Positions 1-5,131 of a stretch of 5,131 nt of DNA are shown piece by piece. Below the pieces are notes generated by a model. That model was not told where the DNA came from and did no database searches. It was given only the letters and a program-made list of their open reading frames with translations. The first letter of the stretch is position 1. Each line of letters starts with the position of its first letter. Source of the stretch: Planctomycetota bacterium (GTDB lineage: Bacteria; Planctomycetota; MHYJ01; JACPRB01); assembly GCA_016200125.1 (NCBI GenBank), contig JACQFK010000514.1, positions 1-5,131 of the forward strand, written 5' to 3'. The position numbers and the translations under genes are program-made.

Positions 1-815
1 GGGAGCCGGAGTACGATCGGGCGAATCCGATCCTCCGGGGCCGGCAGGAAGTCGAGGAGAAGGAATACCTGACGAGCGCGCTGGCGCGGGAAGCGACGGC
101 CTTCATCGACCGCCACGCGCGGGAGCCCTTCTTTCTCTATCTGCCCTTCAACGCCCCCCATTCGCCGATGCAGGCGCGGCCGCGCGACGTCGAGCGCTTC
201 GCCGCGATCGCCGATCCGCAGCGCCGTCTCTGGGCCGCGATGCTGGCGTCGATGGACGACGCGGTGGGCGAGGTGCTGGGGGCGCTCCGAAGCCGCGGCC
301 TCGAGCGCGACACGATCGTGATGTTCCTGAGCGACAACGGCGGGCCGACGAAGGAGCTGACCTCGCGCAACGACCCCTTCTCGGGCGGGAAGGGCTCGCT
401 GCTCGAGGGCGGGATCCGGATTCCCTTCCTCGTGTCATGGCCGGGCCGACTGCCGGCGGGCGTCGTGGAGGGGCGGCCCGTCACGAGCCTCGACCTGCTG
501 CCGACGGCGCTCGCGGCGGCGGGCGCGCCGCTTCCGCCGGGACTCGACGGCGTGAATCTGCTCCCCTACCTGACCGGCGAGCGGAAGGACGCCCCGCATT
601 CCCATCTTACCTGGCGGATGGGCGAGCAGTTCGCGATCCGCGCCGACCGCTGGAAGCTGGTCCGCCTCAAGGGCTCCGAGCCCTTCCGGCTCTACGATCT
701 GGAGAAGGACGAGAAGGAGACCAGCGACCTGTCGGCCGCCGAGCCGGAGCGGGTCCGCGCCCTGCAGGAGCGCCTCATGGCGTGGAACGGAGAACTCGTC
801 CCCCCTCTCTGGTAG
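1..815 (+). CDS. Sulfatase (arylsulfatase-type, family S1-like), C-terminal part; 5' end outside window
   Basis: Partial gene. The frame is read from base 3, is open at the left edge, and gives 270 residues before TAG at 813-815. The family hydrolyses sulfate esters, often on sulfated polysaccharides, and is usually exported; that is family knowledge. Visible marks of the alkaline-phosphatase/sulfatase fold are FFLYLPFNAPHSP (visible residues 43-55, with the conserved active-site His at 53), SDNGG (110-114, the Asp-Asn pair that binds calcium) and GGKGSLLEGGIRIPF (128-142, with the conserved Lys at 130 and the typical EGGxRxPF turn). These are followed by WPG, a TSLDLLPT block (161-168) and the C-terminal RLYDLEKDEKETSDL stretch (229-243), which resembles the usual YDLxxDPxExxNL motif. 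The formylglycine motif (C/S-x-P-x-R) and signal peptide would lie upstream and cannot be judged. The C-terminus is complete. The substrate cannot be told from this part. Confidence 0.95.
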   Translation, partial: EPEYDRANPILRGRQEVEEKEYLTSALAREATAFIDRHAREPFFLYLPFNAPHSPMQARPRDVERFAAIADPQRRLWAAMLASMDDAVGEVLGALRSRGLERDTIVMFLSDNGGPTKELTSRNDPFSGGKGSLLEGGIRIPFLVSWPGRLPAGVVEGRPVTSLDLLPTALAAAGAPLPPGLDGVNLLPYLTGERKDAPHSHLTWRMGEQFAIRADRWKLVRLKGSEPFRLYDLEKDEKETSDLSAAEPERVRALQERLMAWNGELVPPLW

Positions 816-911
816 AGAATAGCGAATAGCGGGGGGATCATTCTGCCGCTTTTCGCAATTCCCTTTCGCTATTCGTTCTTCCGTAAGGTTCTCCCTCGAT
901 CCGTTATTCTC
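815..911. repeat. Nested inverted repeat built from four GAATAGCG-like units
   Basis: The gap between the sulfatase and the sigma gene holds two head-to-tail direct copies of GAATAGCG sharing a base (817-824 and 824-831). An exact inverted copy, CGCTATTC, lies at 867-874, and a one-mismatch inverted copy, CGTTATTC, at 902-909. The best arms are 823-831 with 867-875 (9 bp perfect). They extend inward to 836/862 using G-T pairs, leaving a loop of about 25 bases. An outer stem can form between 815-824 and 902-911, nested around the inner one. The repeat is more AT-rich than the flanking genes. It could act as a terminator-like or mRNA-stabilising structure after the sulfatase, as a protein-binding dyad in front of the sigma gene, or be a REP-like dispersed element. 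There is no clear T-tract after the stem, so a standard intrinsic terminator is not well supported. Confidence 0.6.
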
Positions 912-916
912 ATCCT

Positions 917-922
917 GGAGGA
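917..922 (+). promoter_or_regulatory. Ribosome binding site of the sigma factor gene
   Basis: GGAGGA ends four bases before the GTG at 927. This near-perfect Shine-Dalgarno sequence decides the GTG start of the sigma factor, since no ATG or other strong site lies nearby upstream. Confidence 0.75.
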
Positions 923-926
923 CGAC

Positions 927-1448
927 GTGAAGGGCTCCCGCGATTCGAACGAGTTCGTGAAGCTGATGACCGAGCATCAGGGGAGGCTCTTCGCCTACAT
1001 CCTCTCCCTGCTGGGGGATCCGGACGCCGCCAACGACGTGCTCCAGGAGGCGAACATCGTGCTCTGGCGCGACAGCGCGGAATTCCGGCCCGGCACCAAT
1101 TTCAAGGCCTGGGCCTTCCGCGTCGCCCACTTCCAGGTCATGGCCTGGCGCCAGCGGCAGATCCGCGACCGCCTGGTCTTCGAGGACGACATGCTCGAGG
1201 TCCTCGCCTTCGCCGCGCGCGAGGCCGACGGCGCCTTCGACGCGCGCCAGGAGCGCCTGACCGGCTGCCTCGAGAAGCTGCAGCCCGCCCACCGCGAGAT
1301 GATCCGGCGCCGCTACGCGGAAGGCACGCCGCTCCAGTCGATCGCCGAGGAGCGCGGGATGACCGCCAACGCGGTCATGCAGGCGCTCTTCCGCATCCGC
1401 CAGAGCCTGATGCACTGCGTCGCCCGCTTTTCCGAGGGGAGCGCCTGA
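927..1448 (+). CDS. ECF-type RNA polymerase sigma factor, Rhodopirellula/Verrucomicrobium family
   Basis: A 173-residue sigma-70 family factor of the small, two-domain type, acting in the cytoplasm to direct RNA polymerase to a restricted promoter set. Region 2 covers about residues 12-80. It includes the core-binding stretch DVLQEANIVLW (37-47) and the FKAWAFRVAHFQV helix (59-71), which would melt and contact the -10 element. Region 4 covers about 110-168, with CLEKLQPAHREMIRRRYAEG (114-133) and a helix-turn-helix around LQSIAEERGMTANAVMQALF (136-155). The EHQGRLFAYI opening and the EFRPGTNFKAWAF wording are characteristic of the planctomycete/verrucomicrobial family that I know as TIGR02989. 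The length is normal and no key part is missing. Translation starts at GTG with a strong GGAGGA site. The stop overlaps the FecR start by one base, so the two are surely co-expressed. The FecR neighbour is the likely partner or anti-sigma regulator (inference). No convincing own promoter could be read in the 111-base gap. Confidence 0.93.
   Translation: MKGSRDSNEFVKLMTEHQGRLFAYILSLLGDPDAANDVLQEANIVLWRDSAEFRPGTNFKAWAFRVAHFQVMAWRQRQIRDRLVFEDDMLEVLAFAAREADGAFDARQERLTGCLEKLQPAHREMIRRRYAEGTPLQSIAEERGMTANAVMQALFRIRQSLMHCVARFSEGSA
1434..1441 (+). promoter_or_regulatory. Ribosome binding site of the FecR-like gene inside the sigma factor gene
   Basis: GAGGGGAG lies within the last codons of the sigma gene, six bases before the ATG at 1448. 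It supports the 1-base overlapping start and translational coupling. Confidence 0.65.
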
Positions 1449-2791
1449 TGTCCACCCCCTGCGAAGAGATCCGCCCCGAACTCGAAGCGCTGCTGGGCGC
1501 CCTCCCCGAGGGGAAGCTCGACGCCGCCGGAAAGAAGCGGCTCGCGGAGATCCTCAAGGAGCATCCGGAGGCGCGGCAGTTCTACCTCGAGTACTGCCAG
1601 ATGCACGCCCTCCTGCAGTCCGCCCACGGCGTGCTCCACGCGCTGGAGATCCCCTCCGTCGCCCGCCGCCGCCGGCTGGCCTGGTTCGCCGCGGCGGCCG
1701 CCCTGCTGCTCGTCGCAGCCGGCGCGGTCCTCCTGCGCGACGCCTCCCGCGTCGACGCCTCCGTCGCGCCGTTGGAGGGCTCCGCCTGGGTGGTCCGCGG
1801 CGCCGAACGGACCCCGCTCTCCGCGACCCGGGCCGTGCGCGAGGGCGACCGGCTCGTGACCGGACCCGACTCCCGCACCGAAGTGAAAATGCGCGACGGC
1901 AGCCGGCTCACCCTGATGGCGTCCACTGAGATCGAGATCGGCAACCGCGTCCAGCTCAAGGAAGGGACGTTGCGCTGCGACGTGACGCCGCAGGAGCGTC
2001 CGCTCGTGTTCCAGACGCCGCACGCGGAAGCCACGGTGCTGGGGACGGAGTTCGAGCTGAGCGCCGGCTGGAAGGAAACCCGCCTGAGCACCACGAGCGG
2101 CATCGTGCGGCTCGCCGCCGGCGGTCGGAGCGTCGACGTCAAGGCCGGCCAGGTCGGCGTCGCCGACGAGCGGGGGGTGCTCCGCTGGGAGCCCCTGTGC
2201 TCCTTCGACCTGACCCAGATGAAGGAGCTGCCGCCGCGGATGACGGCCCGCTTCTGCCTTTCCGACATCCTCCACACGCCCGAGCGCAAGATCGAGTCGG
2301 GCGCCGACCGCGTCCGCTTCGAGAACGGAGGGCTGGTCTTCGGCCCGCCGCCCCGCTCGGGAATGAAGCACGGGCTGGTCGACCTCCAGTGGACGGAGGA
2401 GGTCGGCGAGGACCTGATCGTGGAGGCGGACGTCGCGGCGGGCAAGTCCTGGGGCCTCGGCCTCGCGGTCTCGGGGAACGCCTTCGAGGGCTACCGGATC
2501 TTCTTCGCCGCCATCGACGACTATCCGAACGGCGTCGCGGTCGACACGATCCATCCGACGGAGTGCCTCATCCTGGCCCGCGATCCGCGGCCGATCCCCT
2601 ACGACAAGGAGCACACCCTGCGCCTCGAGCGCCGCGGCCGGCGGATCCGCGCCTGGGTCGACGGGCAGATCCGCATCGACACCGAGATCAACCATCCGCT
2701 CGCCGAAGGGCGGAAGCGGGTCTTCTCGCTGTGCAACTTCGGCGCGACGCCGCTGGTCCGCGGCCTCCGGGTCTGGAAGACGGCCCCGTGA
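1448..2791 (+). CDS. FecR-like transmembrane regulator with C-terminal concanavalin/DUF1080-like domain; probable anti-sigma partner
   Basis: The 447-residue product has three parts. Residues 1-72 are a charged helical cytoplasmic segment with the planctomycete-type HPEARQFYLEYCQMHALL stretch (39-56), the expected sigma-contacting region. It has no canonical HxxxCxxC zinc motif. After four arginines (73-76), residues 77-97 form one hydrophobic membrane helix, predicting N-in/C-out topology. Residues about 130-245 match a FecR domain: REGDRLVTG (131-139), a DGSRLTL strand (150-156), LKEGTLRCDV (170-179) and TPHAEATVLGTEFEL (190-204), the most typical FecR signature. Residues about 285-445 look like a jelly-roll sugar-binding or 3-keto-disaccharide-hydrolase-like (DUF1080) domain, ending in HTLRLERRGRRIRAWVDGQ (389-407) and a closing strand. 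No catalytic role can be assigned. FecR family proteins transmit external signals to ECF sigma factors; that this one controls the upstream sigma factor is inferred from the 1-base overlap. Its stop overlaps the next GTG start by four bases. Confidence 0.88.
   Translation: MSTPCEEIRPELEALLGALPEGKLDAAGKKRLAEILKEHPEARQFYLEYCQMHALLQSAHGVLHALEIPSVARRRRLAWFAAAAALLLVAAGAVLLRDASRVDASVAPLEGSAWVVRGAERTPLSATRAVREGDRLVTGPDSRTEVKMRDGSRLTLMASTEIEIGNRVQLKEGTLRCDVTPQERPLVFQTPHAEATVLGTEFELSAGWKETRLSTTSGIVRLAAGGRSVDVKAGQVGVADERGVLRWEPLCSFDLTQMKELPPRMTARFCLSDILHTPERKIESGADRVRFENGGLVFGPPPRSGMKHGLVDLQWTEEVGEDLIVEADVAAGKSWGLGLAVSGNAFEGYRIFFAAIDDYPNGVAVDTIHPTECLILARDPRPIPYDKEHTLRLERRGRRIRAWVDGQIRIDTEINHPLAEGRKRVFSLCNFGATPLVRGLRVWKTAP
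2300..2782 (+). other. DUF1080/LamG-like domain at the C-terminus of the FecR-like protein
   Basis: Codons for FecR residues about 285-445. The segment contains SWGLGLAVSGNAFEGYRIFF (334-353) followed by GRRIRAWVDGQIRIDTE (397-413) and a final strand. This is the strand order and wording seen in DUF1080/concanavalin-like domains, where an x-x-x-VDGxxx-x turn precedes the closing strands. The same pattern returns in the exported protein at 3750-5131. Domain boundaries are estimated by eye. Confidence 0.6.
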
Positions 2792-3747
2792 AGCCGGTCG
2801 CGGCGCTGCTGCTTCTTCTCGCGCTGCAGGATCCGCCGGCGCCGCGCCCCGAGGATCCCGAGTCGCCGGTGCATCCCCGCAAGTTCGGAACCCCCGGCGG
2901 GATCGGCGTCACGCGCGGCTGGTACGTCTGGCGCGCCTGGCATCCGGAGACGGGGCTCGCCGACGTCAGCAACGAGCAGAGCGGCGAAGCGTTCACCGTG
3001 CGCGTCCTGCCCTGGGCGACGACCTACCGCCATCTCGCGTACGGCGCCGCGCCGGACGACCTCCTCCCCGGCGAACGCGTGAACCTGTTCTTCAACCCCG
3101 AAGGCAGCGTGAAGCGCGCCTACCTGGTGCACTTCCAGGACGAAGTCGGCCAGATGAAGGGGCACAACCACGCGTGGCGGATCGACGAGGTCGCCGCCGG
3201 CGGCCGCGGCTTCGTCGCCCGCGTGATGCACGGCGACAAGCTCTTCGACCCGAACCCGGGCCGCTTCGAGCTCGATCCCGCGTGCCGGATCTGGCGCGAC
3301 GGCAAGATCGTCGATCAGCCGGGCCTGACCCAGGACGAGCGGCTCTTCCTGACCTGGTGCACCGACGGCACGCGCCGCGTCGTGAGGATGATGGCCGACG
3401 CCGCGAGCCTGAACGCGATCCAGGCCGAGGGCCAGAAGCGCGTCCAGGAGCGGGTCGCCCGCGAAGGGATGGGCGGCTTCGTGGAATCGGTCGGCGACGG
3501 CAAGGCGCAGATCCTCATCTTCGCCACCTGGTGGGCCCAGGCGGCCGGGCTGAAGCCGGGACAGACGATCCGACTCCAGACCAGCGCCTCCGACGGCGTC
3601 GACGCGAAGATCGTCTCGCGCAAGAATCTCGGGACCTACGGCTCGGGCCCGAGCGAAATCGTTCTCGAAGACCTGCCGGCGCCGAAGGCGGCGCTGCTCA
3701 AAGGGTGGTCGGGCGGGAAGGTCGTCCGCGTGCTCGTGCGGGAGTGA
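2788..3747 (+). CDS. Exported protein of unknown function with beta-barrel-like PGxxVxL motifs
   Basis: Not recognised as a named family. The 319-residue product starts at GTG 2788, which overlaps the FecR stop as GTGA. The reading frame is open further upstream, but that stretch is an out-of-frame reading of the FecR gene, and only the GTG gives a signal-peptide-like start: one lysine, then a hydrophobic run to about residue 13 (PVAALLLLLAL) and the turn QDPPAP. GGAAGA-like bases (GGAAGA at 2775-2780) give a weak ribosome site seven bases upstream. A proline-rich stretch (15-30) follows. The rest is predicted mostly beta. Two similar phrases, LLPGERVNLFF (92-102) and LKPGQTIRLQT (255-265), each begin a strand and suggest two barrel-like domains joined by a helix near 205-228 (SLNAIQAEGQKRVQERVARE). 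There are no transmembrane segments, heme motifs or recognisable catalytic motifs. It probably works outside the cytoplasm with the next gene's product (inference). A structural or adaptor role is as likely as an enzyme. Confidence 0.82.
   Translation: MKPVAALLLLLALQDPPAPRPEDPESPVHPRKFGTPGGIGVTRGWYVWRAWHPETGLADVSNEQSGEAFTVRVLPWATTYRHLAYGAAPDDLLPGERVNLFFNPEGSVKRAYLVHFQDEVGQMKGHNHAWRIDEVAAGGRGFVARVMHGDKLFDPNPGRFELDPACRIWRDGKIVDQPGLTQDERLFLTWCTDGTRRVVRMMADAASLNAIQAEGQKRVQERVAREGMGGFVESVGDGKAQILIFATWWAQAAGLKPGQTIRLQTSASDGVDAKIVSRKNLGTYGSGPSEIVLEDLPAPKAALLKGWSGGKVVRVLVRE
3740..3744 (+). promoter_or_regulatory. Ribosome binding site of the downstream exported-protein gene
   Basis: GGGAG overlaps the last codons of the preceding gene and lies five bases before the ATG at 3750. 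It supports this start, which immediately precedes a good signal peptide. Confidence 0.6.
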
Positions 3748-3749
3748 AG

Positions 3750-5131
3750 ATGAAGAAGCTGGCCGGCCTGCTGCTCCTGTCGATCCTGGGAGCCCAGGAT
3801 CCCTCGACGCTCGATTTCGCCGCCTTCGAGAAGTTCCCCGCCGACCTGAAGGGCGCGGAGATCAGCGGCGGCAAGGCGGCGCTGACCGGCGACCGCTGGG
3901 GCTTCCTGCTGGCTCCCGGCGAGCATGACCACGTCGAGGTCGAGACGACGCTCACGATCCAGGAAGGCGCGAAGAAGTTCGCCTTCTTCGGCCAGAGCTG
4001 GTCGGTCTGGCCCGACCTGACCTACTCCGATCAGGGCTTCGAGGCCGCGATTCTCCTGCGGGGCGGGAAGGAGAGCGGCTACCGCGTCCAGCTCTCGCAG
4101 GCGCTGCAGCAGGTCGCGCTCCTGAAGTACCCGGACGGCGGCTATCTCCGCTCGGCGGCCTGCCCGCTGAAGCTGAAGCAGCCGCACACGGTCAGCATCA
4201 CCTTCCGGGGGACCCGCATCGGGGTGCGCGTGGACGGACAGGACCGGATCGCCTACCAGGATACGCTGCTCTCGATCCCCAAAGGCCGCCTCGGGATCGG
4301 CGCGTCGAGCGGCGCCCGGGTCGTCTTCGACAAGCTGACGGTGAAAGCCGCGACGCCCCCGCCGGCCGACTCGCCCCCGATTCACCGGCCCGACTTCTCC
4401 GTCCGGACCTGGCTGGGCGGCCGGCCCTGGGTCTTCGACGGCGACGAGCCGATCCTGATGCTCGTGAGCGAGGCGGAATCCTACATCAACAACGTGAAGC
4501 TGCGGCCCGGCTTCAAGCCGCTGCTCAGCTGGAACAGCTACTGGGAGACCTCGAACCAGGGGGCCTTTCCCGAGGGCGCCGCGAAGCCCGGCAACGCGAC
4601 GATCACGGGCGGCGGAAAGACGCTCACGGCGGCCTGGACCGCGAACAGCGTGAAGGGGAAGTTCGTCCAGCAGATGAAAATGGTCGTGGGCTGGGACGAG
4701 AAGCGGTCGACCTACACCTACGACGTGGACAGCCAGCTCGAGATGCTGCACGGCGAGCCCTTCAACTTCAAGTACGGCTTCGACTTCGAACACCACACGC
4801 CGCTCGATCCCTTCCGCTGGCAGTACCTGATCGTGCGCCGCGAGGGCGGGCAGATCAACCGGCGCCCGGTCTATCCGGTCGACCCCGGGACGATGGACAA
4901 GGTCGAGCAGAGCGGCGGCGCGCGGGTCTGGTACGGCCGGCATCTGGACAACTTCGTGGTTGCCCCCGCGGTCGAGTACGACATCCCGGACGCCGGCAAG
5001 CGGAAGCTCGGCACGGCCGTCTGCGCGGCCTTCTACGACACCGGCGTGGCCTTCGGGGCCGAGACCGCCGCGCCGGGGACGAAGCTGCGCGTGAAGTACC
5101 GCTACACGGGCTGGCCGGCGGAAGAAGCGGA
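3750..5131 (+). CDS. Exported protein with N-terminal DUF1080-like domain and an unassigned beta-rich C-terminal region; 3' end outside window
   Basis: An open frame from ATG 3750 to the right edge without a stop (460 complete codons). The start lies two bases after the preceding stop. Residues 1-16 form a signal peptide: KK, a hydrophobic run to about residue 14, and a probable cleavage near LGAQD. Residues about 20-198 resemble a DUF1080/3-keto-disaccharide-hydrolase-like or concanavalin-type sandwich: SGYRVQLSQALQQVALLKY (109-127), HTVSITFRGTRIGVRVDGQ (146-164) and GRLGIGASSGARVVFDKLTV (179-198), the last being the usual closing strand of such domains. A proline-rich linker (PPPADSPPIHRPDF, about 203-216) joins it to a second beta- and aromatic-rich region (about 217-460 and beyond) with many Trp/Tyr residues, for example LLSWNSYWETSNQG and FKYGFDFEHHTPLDPFRWQY. 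That region resembles the sandwich domains of periplasmic carbohydrate-active proteins, but I cannot name a family or catalytic residues. A glycan-binding or glycan-degrading role is inference. Confidence 0.85.
   Translation, partial: MKKLAGLLLLSILGAQDPSTLDFAAFEKFPADLKGAEISGGKAALTGDRWGFLLAPGEHDHVEVETTLTIQEGAKKFAFFGQSWSVWPDLTYSDQGFEAAILLRGGKESGYRVQLSQALQQVALLKYPDGGYLRSAACPLKLKQPHTVSITFRGTRIGVRVDGQDRIAYQDTLLSIPKGRLGIGASSGARVVFDKLTVKAATPPPADSPPIHRPDFSVRTWLGGRPWVFDGDEPILMLVSEAESYINNVKLRPGFKPLLSWNSYWETSNQGAFPEGAAKPGNATITGGGKTLTAAWTANSVKGKFVQQMKMVVGWDEKRSTYTYDVDSQLEMLHGEPFNFKYGFDFEHHTPLDPFRWQYLIVRREGGQINRRPVYPVDPGTMDKVEQSGGARVWYGRHLDNFVVAPAVEYDIPDAGKRKLGTAVCAAFYDTGVAFGAETAAPGTKLRVKYRYTGWPAEEA
3807..4343 (+). 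other. DUF1080/concanavalin-like domain of the exported protein
   Basis: Codons for residues about 20-198. The phrase RGTRIGVRVDGQDRI (153-167) lines up with RGRRIRAWVDGQIRI of the FecR-like protein (396-410), both preceded by a His-Thr strand start. The closing GRLGIGASSGARVVFDKLTV strand is typical of this fold. Boundaries are estimated by eye. Confidence 0.65.

Noticed and set aside
817..881. Intrinsic terminator for the sulfatase gene
   Set aside because: The stem is long with a large loop and several G-T pairs, and no run of T follows it. I keep it as an inverted repeat without claiming termination.
880..916. Promoter for the sigma factor gene with TATTCT at 905-910 as a -10 box
   Set aside because: Only four of six bases match the housekeeping consensus, no -35 box sits at a suitable distance, the bases belong to the inverted repeat, and no ECF-type GGAAC/GTC pair is evident.
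435..1415. 326-codon minus-strand frame spanning the sulfatase end, the gap and the sigma gene
   Set aside because: It crosses two well-supported + strand genes and the palindromic gap, and its product resembles no family.
1313..2695. 460-codon open frame on the minus strand opposite the FecR-like gene
   Set aside because: Its protein is low-complexity in Arg, Ala, Gly, Leu and Asp with no motif, as expected from the antisense of a GC-rich gene. The + strand gene has clear FecR signatures.
2197..2787. Upstream extension of the third gene to an earlier GTG inside the FecR gene
   Set aside because: The extra 197 residues are a Pro/Arg-rich frame-shifted reading of the FecR domain. The GTG at 2788 gives a signal peptide and the usual overlapping junction.
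3636..4943. 435-codon open frame on the minus strand opposite the last gene
   Set aside because: Composition is typical of antisense GC-rich codons and no domain is recognisable. The + strand frame has a ribosome site, a signal peptide and a DUF1080-like domain.

Overview
This is a GC-rich window (roughly two-thirds G+C by eye, with strongly G/C-ending codons), densely coding on the + strand only. It most likely comes from a planctomycete or a related PVC-superphylum bacterium, probably environmental. Three things point there: the sigma factor resembles the Rhodopirellula/Verrucomicrobium ECF-like family, it is followed directly by a FecR protein with a concanavalin/DUF1080-like tail, and sulfatases are abundant in these phyla. 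The assignment rests on family recognition, not on a database search.

Layout. Bases 1-815 hold the C-terminal 270 residues of a sulfatase whose N-terminal half, including the formylglycine-forming motif, lies before the window. Bases 816-926 are the only intergenic gap. It is relatively AT-rich and contains four copies of a GAATAGCG-like unit, two direct and two inverted, which can fold into a nested stem.

From 927 to the end runs a tight four-gene cluster: an ECF-type sigma factor (927-1448), a single-pass membrane FecR-like regulator with a C-terminal sugar-hydrolase-like/lectin-like beta domain (1448-2791), an exported protein of unknown function (2788-3747), and a larger exported protein that begins with a DUF1080-like domain and runs off the right edge (3750-5131). 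The first two junctions overlap by 1 and 4 bases and the third has a 2-base gap, so co-transcription and translational coupling are likely.

Working model (inference): the sigma factor and the FecR protein form a cell-surface signalling pair. The FecR protein places its N-terminal helices in the cytoplasm and its FecR and beta-sandwich domains outside the membrane. The last gene encodes an exported protein with a domain of apparently the same kind as the FecR tail. The regulator may therefore sense the same ligand class, perhaps a glycan, that the exported proteins bind or process. The sulfatase may belong to the same glycan-related neighbourhood but appears to be a separate transcription unit. 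All long minus-strand frames look like shadows of the + strand genes. No tRNA, rRNA, CRISPR array or insertion sequence was seen.
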